From Hyphomicrobiales bacterium (GTDB lineage Bacteria > Pseudomonadota > Alphaproteobacteria > Rhizobiales > Devosiaceae): a stretch of DNA of 64,000 bases. The stretch spans positions 62,001-126,000 of the forward strand of contig UCAU01000012.1 of the NCBI GenBank assembly GCA_900470445.1. Direction: 5' to 3'. The position numbers and the translations under genes are program-made. Positions within the stretch are counted from its first letter, which is position 1. The number at the start of each line of letters is the position of its first letter. Shown one piece after another: positions 18,275 through 26,941 of the stretch. The notes under the pieces are model-generated. The model was not told where the DNA came from, ran no database searches, and was given only the letters and a program-made list of their open reading frames with translations.

Positions 18275-20182
18275 TCAGGGCTGCTTGAGCCAGAACTGCT
18301 GGGTGCGGGCCAGGCCAATGCCGCGGAAAATGTCGTCCTGCACCAGATCAGGCTGCACGTTCTGCATGGTATTGCCGACGATATTGACCACCGGGCCTTC
18401 GCCATAGACCCCGATCACCCAACCCTGTTCGGTAAAGATGCGGGCCATTTCGTTGACCGAGACATCGGCCTCCTCGATCGAGGCTGATTGGGAGGCTTTG
18501 TCCCAGAGGGCCCAGATCTCGCGGACCGGATCGTCGGCGGGCGGCTCGATGCCTTCGGCGCCGTCCGTGCTGTACCATTTGAAATATTCGTTGCCGTAAC
18601 CATCCCAACCCATCAGGCGGCGCGGGTCGGCGGGCAGATAGGTCATGCGGTCGAACGGGATCCAGTGCATCTGGAAGTCGTTATTGGCGCGGTTATTGTC
18701 CCACTGGGTGCGGTCGATGACGCGGGGCAGCATTTCAATGCCCACCTCCGCATAGTTTTCGGTCAGCAATTCCAGCGTCTTGGCATGGGCCGCGTCGCTG
18801 GTTTCGACCACAAGGCTAAACCGCTTGCCATCCGGGCGCAGCCGGAAGCCCTGGGCGTCGCGTTGATCAAGGCCCGCTTCGTCGAGCAATTGATTGGCCA
18901 GGTCCGGATCGTATTCGGTCCAATGGGTGGACAACTCTGCATTGTAATATTGCGTGCCGGTCACGGGCGCCGCCTGGATCGGCTGGGCCATGCCCGACTG
19001 GGTCAATTCGATGATCAGTTCGCGATCGACCGCGATGGAGAAGGCTTCGCGCACTTTCTCGTCGGCGAAGAGGGCCGCCAGTACCTCGTCCTTGACGGTC
19101 ATATTGGGCACCAGCGACCAGACATTGGTGTCCTTCCAATTGACCGTGTGATAGCCGCCGCGCGCTTCGTTTTCCTTGTAGAAGGTGAAATTGGTGAGGG
19201 TCAGCCCGCGATCCTGCATGTCGAGCTGGCCCTGCGCGATCATCAGGTTGAGCGTTTCGGGGTCCTGATAGAGGCGGTGCTCGATGCGGTCGATATAGGG
19301 GAGCTGGTTGCCCGCCTGATCGACGGCGTAATAATAGGGATTGCGCACCATCACCACCGTGTCGGCCGGTGGTGGGGTCTCGATCTTCCAGGCAGTGATG
19401 ACGGGCAGGTCCGGATTGGACCACCAGGCGGTGGCGGCGCCCTTGGAGCCCCATAGATCGGTCCAGGCGGCGACGTTGAACTTTTTCGCCGCTGCTGCCA
19501 GTTCCTCGTCGCTGGCATAGTTGTTGTTGAACTGGCTCAGGTAATGCTTGGGGAAGAGGAAGCTGGGGCGGTCCAGGCTCGGCTCCCCGGTGGAATCCTT
19601 GGCCAGGATTTGCAGGAAATACACATAGGGCTGGGCGAATTTCACCTTAAAGGTGCGCGCATCCACCACTTCGAGTTCGAGCGGCACGCCGCCCGGCGCA
19701 AAGGTCGGCTCCAGCGTGGGCACGATTTTGCGGTTGAGGAAGATGTCATTGTACCAGAAGGCGACGTCTTCGGTGGTCACCGGCTCGCCATCGGACCATT
19801 TTAGGCCATCCAAAAGGGTGAAGGTGAATTCGGTCGAGTTCTCGTTGACCGCGTAGCTTTCGATATAGCCCGGGGTCAGCACGGCGCCGCCATTGGCATC
19901 GGCGGTCCATTTGAGGACGCGTTCTTCCATCAGCTTGGTCGGACCCCAGCGATCGCCCGGGCCGCTGAAGGCGCGGCGCCAGGTGCCGCCATATTGGCCA
20001 ACCTCGAGGGCATTGACCACAGTCGGTTTGGTGGGCAGGCGTTCATCGACCGGCGGCAGGCTGCCGGCTTCGACCAACTCGGTCAGCATTGGGGCTTCCT
20101 GGAAGGCCCAGGCCAGGCTTGTCAGCCCGGTCGTGCACAGGATCCCGGTTGCCAAAGCGGCAACCCATCTCTTGGAATTCAT
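18275..20182 (-). CDS. ABC transporter substrate-binding protein, family 5 (oligosaccharide type)
   Basis: A 635-residue periplasmic binding protein. The signal peptide is about residues 1-27 (ending AWAF). The N-terminal pattern GSLPPVDERLPTKPTVV and GQYGGTWRRAFSGPGDRW belong to the large family-5 binding proteins usually linked to oligosaccharides rather than dipeptides. WSDGEPVTTEDVAFWYNDI and VREAFSIAVDRELI are the family-5 core. ATG 20182 follows GGGGAGGA. It is the first gene of the six-gene transport and hydrolase operon, divergent from a ROK regulator. The ligand is probably a plant or microbial oligosaccharide; uronate content is inferred from udh nearby. Confidence 0.85.
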   Translation of the reverse strand: MNSKRWVAALATGILCTTGLTSLAWAFQEAPMLTELVEAGSLPPVDERLPTKPTVVNALEVGQYGGTWRRAFSGPGDRWGPTKLMEERVLKWTADANGGAVLTPGYIESYAVNENSTEFTFTLLDGLKWSDGEPVTTEDVAFWYNDIFLNRKIVPTLEPTFAPGGVPLELEVVDARTFKVKFAQPYVYFLQILAKDSTGEPSLDRPSFLFPKHYLSQFNNNYASDEELAAAAKKFNVAAWTDLWGSKGAATAWWSNPDLPVITAWKIETPPPADTVVMVRNPYYYAVDQAGNQLPYIDRIEHRLYQDPETLNLMIAQGQLDMQDRGLTLTNFTFYKENEARGGYHTVNWKDTNVWSLVPNMTVKDEVLAALFADEKVREAFSIAVDRELIIELTQSGMAQPIQAAPVTGTQYYNAELSTHWTEYDPDLANQLLDEAGLDQRDAQGFRLRPDGKRFSLVVETSDAAHAKTLELLTENYAEVGIEMLPRVIDRTQWDNNRANNDFQMHWIPFDRMTYLPADPRRLMGWDGYGNEYFKWYSTDGAEGIEPPADDPVREIWALWDKASQSASIEEADVSVNEMARIFTEQGWVIGVYGEGPVVNIVGNTMQNVQPDLVQDDIFRGIGLARTQQFWLKQP

Positions 20183-20459
20183 CGTCTCAATCCTCCCCAA
20201 CATGAACCGGGTTCCCTTGGCCGGGCGCAATGCTCAGCCTGTGATTTTGTGCGGAAGCAGCCTCGCTACAATGAAAATATTTGCATGAGTTAGATTCTCC
20301 CGCCGGCAGGGCATTTGGAACCGGCGCGATTTTCTCGTCTTTCCGGTGGCTTCTGCCGCTACACTTTCATAATTGCGTCACTCGTCGTATGAATCAACTA
20401 GAAAAATTTTGCACGAATGGCATTATGCGGCCGAGTGGAGGGGAAGGAGTCTATCTTGA
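20183..20459. promoter_or_regulatory. Divergent promoter region of the carbohydrate operon and ROK gene
   Basis: This 277-bp AT-richer gap must carry both promoters. A 6-bp inverted repeat, TTCATA at 20366-20371 with TATGAA at 20388-20393, is a possible operator. No single operator is convincing. Confidence 0.5.
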
Positions 20460-21674
20460 ATGGAAGATTGGCAGATAAATCAATCGCCTAGCGAACAACG
20501 GCAGAATCCGGCAGATTTAACCAAGGTACGTGCCTCAAATTCCGCGCCGCGCCAGCTGCGCCAATTGGCCGAGGTGCTGATCGAGGCGGGAGCGCTGCAA
20601 CGCCCCGCTCTGGCCAAACGGGTCGGGATTTCCAAACAGGCCGTGTCCGAATTGCTCTCGGTGCTGGAACAGCGCGGGCTGGTGCAGGTGGCCGGGCCCC
20701 TCAATGGCCTGCCGGGGCGCTCGAGCCTGAGCTATGCGCTACGGCCCGATGCGGCTCTGGCGCTGGGTTTTGATATCGGGGGCACCAAGATCGCCGCGGC
20801 CCTGGTCGATTTGCGCGGCAAGGTGCTGGCCGAAACCGTGGTGCCGACGGCTTTGGGTGGGCTCGATCAATTGGTCGGGCAATTGGTGGAGTTGGCCGAG
20901 ACACTGGCGCGGACTGGCGCGGTGCAACGGTTTCGCGTGCAGGCCTGCACCGTGGGTGTGCCGGCGGCGGTCAATCCGGCGACGGGCATTTTGAACCTAG
21001 CGGCCAATCTGCCGGGGCTCGAGGCGGTTGATCTACATGCCCGGCTGACCAGGGCGCTGGGCTGTCCGGTCTCGATCGAGAATGATGTCAATCTGGCGCT
21101 GCTGGGGGAAGTTGCTAGCGGCAGCGGCCAGGGCAAGCGCGATATCGCCTTTATCGCTTTGGGCACCGGGGTCGGCGCGGGGCTGATGGTCAATGGAAGG
21201 CTGCTGCGCGGCGCCACTGGCGGGGCGGGGGAAATCGCCTATCTGCCGCTGCCCGATCATCGCACCACCGCGCGCTCGCTGGCGCAGGGGCACTTTGAAA
21301 CCATGGTGGGCGAGGCGGGCATTCGCGAAGCTTTCGCTCGGCGCGGTGGGGCGGCGGATGCGTCGGTGCGGGCGATTTTCGATCTGGCGACCGCGGGCGA
21401 TGCCCGGGCGCTGCAGACCATTGATGAGCTGGCGGGGCATGTGGCGCTGGGCATCGTGTCGCTGATTGCGCTGGTCGATCCCGAACTGGTGGTGCTGGGC
21501 GGCAGCGTTGGCGCGCGGCCGGAACTGATCGAGCGCGTGCAGGCGGAACTGGCGGCGCGTTTCGAGCGGCCGGTGCCGATTGTGGCGAGCAATACCGGCT
21601 CGCGGGCCGGGCTGGCCGGGGCGCTGGAAATGGCGCGGCGGCATTTGCTGGCAGATTTGTTTGGAGAGGAGTGA
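20460..21674 (+). CDS. ROK-family transcriptional regulator
   Basis: A 404-residue protein. The N-terminal winged helix (about residues 32-80, LRQLAEVLIEAGALQRPALAKRVGISKQAVSELLSVLEQRGLV) is joined to a ROK sugar-kinase fold. The ATP-type loop is LGFDIGGTKIAAALVDLRG, the catalytic-type Asp is in ENDVNLALLGE, and FIALGTGVGAGLMVNGRLLRGATGGAGEIAY follows. The usual ROK zinc motif (CxCGxxGC) is absent, so it may not bind zinc. GGAAGGAG lies ten bases upstream. It is divergent from the ABC transporter operon and likely represses it in response to a sugar. Confidence 0.85.
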   Translation: MEDWQINQSPSEQRQNPADLTKVRASNSAPRQLRQLAEVLIEAGALQRPALAKRVGISKQAVSELLSVLEQRGLVQVAGPLNGLPGRSSLSYALRPDAALALGFDIGGTKIAAALVDLRGKVLAETVVPTALGGLDQLVGQLVELAETLARTGAVQRFRVQACTVGVPAAVNPATGILNLAANLPGLEAVDLHARLTRALGCPVSIENDVNLALLGEVASGSGQGKRDIAFIALGTGVGAGLMVNGRLLRGATGGAGEIAYLPLPDHRTTARSLAQGHFETMVGEAGIREAFARRGGAADASVRAIFDLATAGDARALQTIDELAGHVALGIVSLIALVDPELVVLGGSVGARPELIERVQAELAARFERPVPIVASNTGSRAGLAGALEMARRHLLADLFGEE

Positions 21675-21681
21675 GGGGGCC

Positions 21682-22731
21682 TTAAACCAGCCGCCGTGCG
21701 CTGTTGCGGACGGTCAGCCTACAGCCTAGCTCCAGCCGGTGGGCGGGGGGGTGCTGGGCCGCATTGACGATGCGTTGCTCGAGCAGGTGCAGGGCGGCGG
21801 TGCCCATATGTTCGAGCGGCACGCTGACCGTCGTAAGGCTGGGCGTGGTCAATTCGCCGATGGCCACGCCGTCAAAGCCGACAATGGAGACATCGCGGGG
21901 CGGGGTCAGTCCGGCCTTGCTCAGCGCGGCGAGCGCGCCCAAAGCCAGGTTATCGGCGGCGCAGAAAATCGCCGTCACCCCGCCCAGGCCATTGTGCTCG
22001 GCGAGCCACGCGGTAAGCGCCGCTTCGCCCTGATCGGGCAGAAAGCCTTCGGCCAGATGGATATGGGCGGTATCGAGCGGCAGGCCATTGGCGCGGAAGG
22101 CGTCGAGGAAACCGTCGCGGCGGCGGCGGATGGTCGAGCGGCCTTCCCAGGTCAGGTGCAGGATCGAGCGGTGGCCTTCCTCGATCAGCCAATTGGTGGC
22201 GTAGCGCGCGGCAAAGCGATTGCCCGGCGTGACGCTGTCGATCTGCATTTCATGATCTTCGCCATTGATCAGCACGGCCGGGATTTCCGAGGCCGCGATG
22301 TCGCGCAGCACCTCACGGCGGTCTTCGCTGAGCAGCAAGATGCCGTCCACCTCGGCGGCGCGGGCTTCGGCAACGATTCTATCGCCGCTGATATCGGGCC
22401 GGTCGATTTCGATGGGGACGACGCGAATGGCGCGCCGCTCGCATTCGCGCATCAGCGTGCTCAGCAGTGTCCAGGAGAACAGGTTGAACTCATTATGCGG
22501 CAGCGTATCGCTGGGCACGGCCAAAAGGATGGAGCGCAGCACGGCGATCGATGCCTTTTCGCGCCGCTTGGCGAGATAGCCCAATTGCCCGGCGGCATCG
22601 AGCACGCGGGAGCGGACCTCGGGCGAGATGGGCGCCGTGCCATTGAGCACATGCGACACGGTCGAAATGGCCACATCGGCCTGTTGCGCGATTTCCTTGA
22701 AGCCGACCTTCTTGTGCTGCACCGGCTTCAT
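21682..22731 (-). CDS. LacI-family transcriptional regulator
   Basis: A 349-residue LacI regulator. The helix-turn-helix is VGFKEIAQQADVAISTVSHVLNGTAPISPEVRSRVLDAAGQLGYLAKRR, and a periplasmic-binding-protein-like sensor domain follows. Sensor features are IPAVLINGEDHEMQIDSVTPGNRFAARYATNWLIEEGHRSI and VSIVGFDGVAIGELTTPSLTTVSVP. Its ATG overlaps the udh stop by four bases, so dehydrogenase and regulator are co-translated. It probably responds to a uronate or its lactone and controls this locus. Confidence 0.88.
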   Translation of the reverse strand: MKPVQHKKVGFKEIAQQADVAISTVSHVLNGTAPISPEVRSRVLDAAGQLGYLAKRREKASIAVLRSILLAVPSDTLPHNEFNLFSWTLLSTLMRECERRAIRVVPIEIDRPDISGDRIVAEARAAEVDGILLLSEDRREVLRDIAASEIPAVLINGEDHEMQIDSVTPGNRFAARYATNWLIEEGHRSILHLTWEGRSTIRRRRDGFLDAFRANGLPLDTAHIHLAEGFLPDQGEAALTAWLAEHNGLGGVTAIFCAADNLALGALAALSKAGLTPPRDVSIVGFDGVAIGELTTPSLTTVSVPLEHMGTAALHLLEQRIVNAAQHPPAHRLELGCRLTVRNSARRLV

Positions 22732-23504
22732 TCTACGACGCGGCGCGCCATGCCGCCGCCCAGGAACATATTGGCCGGATCCTCGAGATCGATGGAGGCA
22801 CGCGGATCGGGGAAATCGTGCAGCAGCGAGCTGCCTTCGGGCGCCCAGCCCAGCGCGTTGTCGGGCGGGTTGGTGAAGAAAGCGCCCGGATTGTCCGAGA
22901 TGCCGTAAAGGGTCTGGCAGCCCAGATCGTCCACGCTCAGCGCCCGGTCGACCATGCGGGAGAGATCGGTGGGATCGCACCAATTGCGGGATTCGCGCGG
23001 CGTTTTCGGCCTATGGGCCGAGCAGATGCGGATCGACAGCGACTGCACGCCGTATTTGTCGAAATAAAACCGGGCCAGGTTCTCCCCGAAAGCCTTGGAG
23101 ACGCCGTAGAGGGTGTCGGGGCGAAAAGGCACATCCACCGGCAGCGGCGCCTGCGCCGTGGGGTAGAACCCGGCCACGTGATAGGACGAGGCATAGATCA
23201 CCCGGCGCACGCCATGGCGACGGGCGGCCTCGAAAATATTGTAGCAGCCCATGATATTGGCGCGCAGGATCAGGTCCCAATCGCCCTCATTGGCCATGCC
23301 GCCCAGATGCAGCACGGCATCGGGCTGCTGCGCCATCAGCGCGTCAATGGCTGCGGCATCGGCTAGGTCGGCAAGCTCGATTGGCGTGCCATCGGGCCCG
23401 GGGCGCATATCGGTAGCCAGCACGGCATGGCCCTGCGCAACGAGCGCTGGGCGAAGCTGTGTTCCCAGATAGCCGGAGGCTCCGGTGAGCAGGATGCGGG
23501 ACAT
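22728..23504 (-). CDS. udh: NAD-dependent uronate dehydrogenase
   Basis: A 258-residue short-chain epimerase/dehydratase-type protein. It has the Rossmann start SRILLTGASGYLGTQLRPAL, the catalytic serine/tyrosine region YASSYHVAGFYP with RPDTLYGVSKAFGENLARFYFDKYG, and SIRICSAHRPKTPRESRNW. These blocks closely follow Agrobacterium uronate dehydrogenase (YASSNH-type and LYGVSK-FGENLARMYFDK). The family oxidises glucuronate or galacturonate to the aldaro-lactone. It overlaps the LacI gene and diverges from an SMP-30 lactonase, the expected next step. Confidence 0.8.
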   Translation of the reverse strand: MSRILLTGASGYLGTQLRPALVAQGHAVLATDMRPGPDGTPIELADLADAAAIDALMAQQPDAVLHLGGMANEGDWDLILRANIMGCYNIFEAARRHGVRRVIYASSYHVAGFYPTAQAPLPVDVPFRPDTLYGVSKAFGENLARFYFDKYGVQSLSIRICSAHRPKTPRESRNWCDPTDLSRMVDRALSVDDLGCQTLYGISDNPGAFFTNPPDNALGWAPEGSSLLHDFPDPRASIDLEDPANMFLGGGMARRVVE

Positions 23505-23574
23505 GGAACCGAAGCCCTTATGCGCGCCGGAAAGTGTTGGCATGGCACGATTGCCGATTGAGCGGTGCAAAAGT

Positions 23575-23585
23575 TGGTATGACTA
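23575..23585. promoter_or_regulatory. Candidate GntR/FCD-type operator TGGT-ATG-ACTA
   Basis: The sequence fits the FCD-type GntR consensus TNGT-N3-ACNA, and outer flanking bases extend the symmetry. It lies between udh and the divergent lactonase gene. No GntR gene is in the window, so the assignment depends on a regulator elsewhere. Confidence 0.35.
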
Positions 23586-23644
23586 ATCGGGCCGTGAGGC
23601 AAGATAGCGTCATCAGGGCGTCTGGCCCGAATCGGGAGTGTGCC

Positions 23645-24547
23645 GTGAGCGAGACAGCGCGTGAGCAATTGGCCCTGGGGCCGGTGACATTTCTGGTGCG
23701 CGAGCGCTTCGGCGTGGGCGAAAGCCCGGTCTGGGACGCTGCACAGAATCGGCTCTGGTGGTGCGATATCGAAGCGGGGGTGATCCATGCCCTCTCGCTG
23801 GGCGATGGCACGCGGCAGGCGCTGCGCTTTGACGAGCCGGTGGGCAGTTTTGGCCTCGCCGGCCCCGGTCAATTGGTGGTGGCGTACCGGCGGACAATTG
23901 AGTTGGTCGATATTGCCACCGGCACAAGAACGCCGCTTGCCGCGGTCGAGCATGCCAAGCCCAATATGCGGTTCAATGACGGCAAGGTGGGGCCGGACGG
24001 CGCCTTTTATGTCGGCAGCATGGACTTTGGCAGTCCCGGCGAGCCGGAAGGGCGGCTTTATCGCGTCACGCCGGCGGGCAAGGTCAGTGTGTTGGCAAGC
24101 GGGGTGACCATTACCAATGGGCTGGCCTGGAACCGGGAGGCGACCACGCTTTACCACTCCGATTCGCGTGGGCAGATGTGGGTGGATGCCTGGGATTTCG
24201 ATGCCGGCACCGGGCATGTGGCCAATCGCCGCCGGCTGCGCGATCGCGACGAGGCCAATGGCCGTGCCGATGGGGCCGCCTGCGATATGGATGGCTTTTA
24301 CTGGTCGGCCGCGCCCAGCCGCAGCCGCATCAACCGCATTGCGCCCGATGGCACACTGACCGGCTGGGTCGACCTGCCGCTGGCCCACCCCACCATGCCC
24401 TGTTTCGGCGGGGCCGATATGCGCACGATCTTTGTCACCAGCCTCAATTCAGGCAGTGACACGGAGGGACGCGACGGCGTGGTGCAATTCCGCGTCGCCG
24501 TGCCCGGCGTGCCGGTCTGCCGGTTTGGCGTTCCGCAGCAAGCCTAG
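23645..24547 (+). CDS. SMP-30/gluconolactonase-family lactonase
   Basis: A 300-residue six-bladed beta-propeller of the SMP-30/gluconolaconase/LRE family. The metal ligands are visible in order: Glu in FGVGESPVWD, Asn in NMRFNDGKVGPDG, Asn in VTITNGLAWN and Asp in YHSDSRGQMW. GTG 23645 is preferred because GGGAG precedes it and an upstream ATG (23579) sits in a candidate operator. Paired divergently with udh, it is well placed to open aldaro-lactones made by that enzyme. Its stop codon shares CTAG with the convergent gene. Confidence 0.85.
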   Translation: MSETAREQLALGPVTFLVRERFGVGESPVWDAAQNRLWWCDIEAGVIHALSLGDGTRQALRFDEPVGSFGLAGPGQLVVAYRRTIELVDIATGTRTPLAAVEHAKPNMRFNDGKVGPDGAFYVGSMDFGSPGEPEGRLYRVTPAGKVSVLASGVTITNGLAWNREATTLYHSDSRGQMWVDAWDFDAGTGHVANRRRLRDRDEANGRADGAACDMDGFYWSAAPSRSRINRIAPDGTLTGWVDLPLAHPTMPCFGGADMRTIFVTSLNSGSDTEGRDGVVQFRVAVPGVPVCRFGVPQQA

Positions 24548-25371
24548 AACGAGAAGCGCCGCGCCAAACCCACTCCGACGGTAAACTGCTGCTCGCTGCC
24601 GGCCTTGACCACGGGCGACTGGCTGATGTCTCCAACATAGCTGCTATAGGAGGCATTGAGGCTGACAAAGGTGTCGGGTACGAATTCGTAGCGCGCCTCG
24701 AGCTTGACCCCGACCGATTTAACGCCGCCGCTGGGATCGAATGCCTCGAGGCGTCCGCCCGATGCGGCTGATTCGGCCGGGGTGACGCCAAAATAGGTGT
24801 CCATGTAGCCTTCCGAAGCGAAATTGACGACGGGACCGCCAATGATCTCGAGCTCCGGGGTGAGCTTGGCGGTGATATCGACACCTGCTTCCCCGACCCA
24901 GCCCCTGGCGCCGCCAAAGGCATAGCGCGCCGCGCCATAGATTTCGGCCGAGAGCATATCGTCGAACACGAATTCATAACCGATGCGGGCGCCCAGCGCG
25001 TAAGTGGCGCCGACATCGTCGAGCCCGGTCAAGGCCGCATGATCTTCGCTGCGGCGTTCGCCTTCATAGCCGGCCGAAGGCGAAAATTTGAACCCGCCGG
25101 GCCTTTTCTCGCCATCGATATCGATCCAGCCCCATTGCAGCTTTTCGACCTTGATGATGGGCTTGAACGTCATCGTATAGTCCGAAGCGCCCTCATAGGC
25201 GGCAGCCGTACCGACACCCAGGCCCAGGATGACGATGAAATCGGAGTCCGGCTGGATCGGCGCCAATTCAGCGGGAGCCGCGCCATAGAGGTCGAAATTT
25301 GCCGCCTGCGCGGGGCCGGCAAAAGCGGCGCCCAGCGCCAGGATGGCCATCAGGCGGCGATGAAGAGGCAT
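24544..25371 (-). CDS. MipA/OmpV family outer-membrane protein
   Basis: A 275-residue protein with a signal peptide (about residues 1-24, ending PAQAA). A MipA/OmpV beta-barrel follows: ILGLGVGTAAAYEGASDYTMTFKPII, SPSAGYEGERR, VGATYALGARIGYEF, and a terminal strand ending FTVGVGLARRFSF with C-terminal Phe. It may serve as an outer-membrane scaffold or channel; substrate is unknown. ATG 25371 is preferred. The stop overlaps that of the lactonase in a shared CTAG. Confidence 0.85.
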   Translation of the reverse strand: MPLHRRLMAILALGAAFAGPAQAANFDLYGAAPAELAPIQPDSDFIVILGLGVGTAAAYEGASDYTMTFKPIIKVEKLQWGWIDIDGEKRPGGFKFSPSAGYEGERRSEDHAALTGLDDVGATYALGARIGYEFVFDDMLSAEIYGAARYAFGGARGWVGEAGVDITAKLTPELEIIGGPVVNFASEGYMDTYFGVTPAESAASGGRLEAFDPSGGVKSVGVKLEARYEFVPDTFVSLNASYSSYVGDISQSPVVKAGSEQQFTVGVGLARRFSF

Positions 25372-25517
25372 GCAAGCTCCGGGTGATGCTGCGGCCGGAC
25401 GGCCAGGCACGATCAATGCACCAGCAATGCTTACGCTCTTGTTACGAGCGCGGGTAAATGGGGTTGAGCATCGCGCTGCACCGTCTTAGCCTGCCGCGCC
25501 GGCAAGGAGAGGCGCCG

Positions 25518-26867
25518 ATGACCCCGTTTTATCATCTGCTGGGCAATAATCTGATTGCCAACATCACCAACTTCACCGTGTGGTTCGCACTGACCTTCTG
25601 GGTCTATATCGAGACCCAATCGGTGTTCGCCACCGGCATGATTGCCGGCGTCTATCTGGTGTTCACGGCGGGGTTCGGCTTCTGGCTGGGCAGCATTGTC
25701 GACCACAATCCCAAAAAGCTCGCCATGCTGGGCTCGAGCGTGGTGTCGGCGGCCTTCTATGCCGTGTCGCTGGCGCTGTTGCTGCTCTCGCCAGCCGAGG
25801 CCTTCACCAATCCCTATGGTCCCCAGCTCTGGATCCTGGTGCTCCTGGTCATGCTGGGCGTCATTGCCGGCAATATCCGCTCCATCGCATTGCCCACCCT
25901 GGTCACCATCCTTATTCCCGAGGATCGCCGCGACAAGGCCAATGGGCTGGTCGGCATGGTCACCGGCATCGGCTTTCTGACCACCTCGGTGATCAGCGGG
26001 TTCCTCGTGGCGTGGGGCGGCATGGTGGCGACTTTGGCGCTGGCCCTGGTCTTGACGCTATTGACCTTTGCCCATCTGTTTCCGGTGCGGATCGATGAAG
26101 GGCGCGTGGAAGCCGTGCCGGGTGAACCGGCCGCGCCCAAGCGGGTCGATATCAAGGGCACGATTGCGGTAATCGCCGCCGTGCCGGGCCTGTTCGCGCT
26201 GATCTTTTTTGCCACCTTCAACAATTTCCTGGGCGGCATATTCATGGCGCTGCTCGATGCCTATGGCCTGTCGCTGGTGTCGGTGCAGGTCTGGGGCCTG
26301 CTGTTTGGCGTGCTGTCGACGGCGTTCATCCTGAGCGGGATCATCATCGCCAAGACGGGGCTGGGCAGGAATCCGTTGCGCACGCTGCTGCTGGTCAATC
26401 TGATCACCTGGTCGGTGTGCTGCGTCTTTACCATCCAGCCCTCGATCTGGCTTTTGGCGGGCGGCTGTTTCATCTGGATGCTGCTGGGGCCCTATGCCGA
26501 GGCCGCCGAACATACGACGCTGCAAAAAGTGGTGCCGCTCGAACGACAAGGCCGGGTTTTCGGCTTTGCCCAATCGGTGGAGCAGTCGGCTTCGCCCCTG
26601 ACCGCTTTCCTGATCGGCCCGCTGACCCAATTCATCGTTATTCCATTCATGACCGATGGCGCGGGGGCCGACGCCATTGGCGGCTGGTTCGGCACCGGGC
26701 CGGCGCGGGGCATTGCGCTGGTCTTTACGCTGGCCGGCGTGGTGGGCGTGGTGGTGACTATATTGGCGCTACGCTCGAAATATTACCGCCAGCTGTCGGC
26801 GGCCTATGCCGGTGGTCCGGATGACGACGACCTGAATGGCGAGGGCGCCAAAGCCAGCCCCGCCTGA
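25518..26867 (+). CDS. MFS transporter
   Basis: A 449-residue MFS protein. AAGGAGA sits seven bases before ATG 25518 (MTPFYHLLGNNLIANITNF). About 12 membrane segments are visible, with the loop GSIVDHNPKKLAMLGSSV between helices 2 and 3 typical of antiporters. The middle loop carries VEAVPGEPAAPKRVDIKGT and the C-terminus is acidic (PDDDDLNGEG). It is followed 74 bp on by another MFS gene. Substrate is unknown. Confidence 0.8.
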   Translation: MTPFYHLLGNNLIANITNFTVWFALTFWVYIETQSVFATGMIAGVYLVFTAGFGFWLGSIVDHNPKKLAMLGSSVVSAAFYAVSLALLLLSPAEAFTNPYGPQLWILVLLVMLGVIAGNIRSIALPTLVTILIPEDRRDKANGLVGMVTGIGFLTTSVISGFLVAWGGMVATLALALVLTLLTFAHLFPVRIDEGRVEAVPGEPAAPKRVDIKGTIAVIAAVPGLFALIFFATFNNFLGGIFMALLDAYGLSLVSVQVWGLLFGVLSTAFILSGIIIAKTGLGRNPLRTLLLVNLITWSVCCVFTIQPSIWLLAGGCFIWMLLGPYAEAAEHTTLQKVVPLERQGRVFGFAQSVEQSASPLTAFLIGPLTQFIVIPFMTDGAGADAIGGWFGTGPARGIALVFTLAGVVGVVVTILALRSKYYRQLSAAYAGGPDDDDLNGEGAKASPA

Positions 26868-26941
26868 CGCAATTGGCCTTGTTCGCGCGCCGGCAATCGG
26901 CCATGGCTGGGCGATAGTGATCCGCCCAGTCCGGTAGCCGC

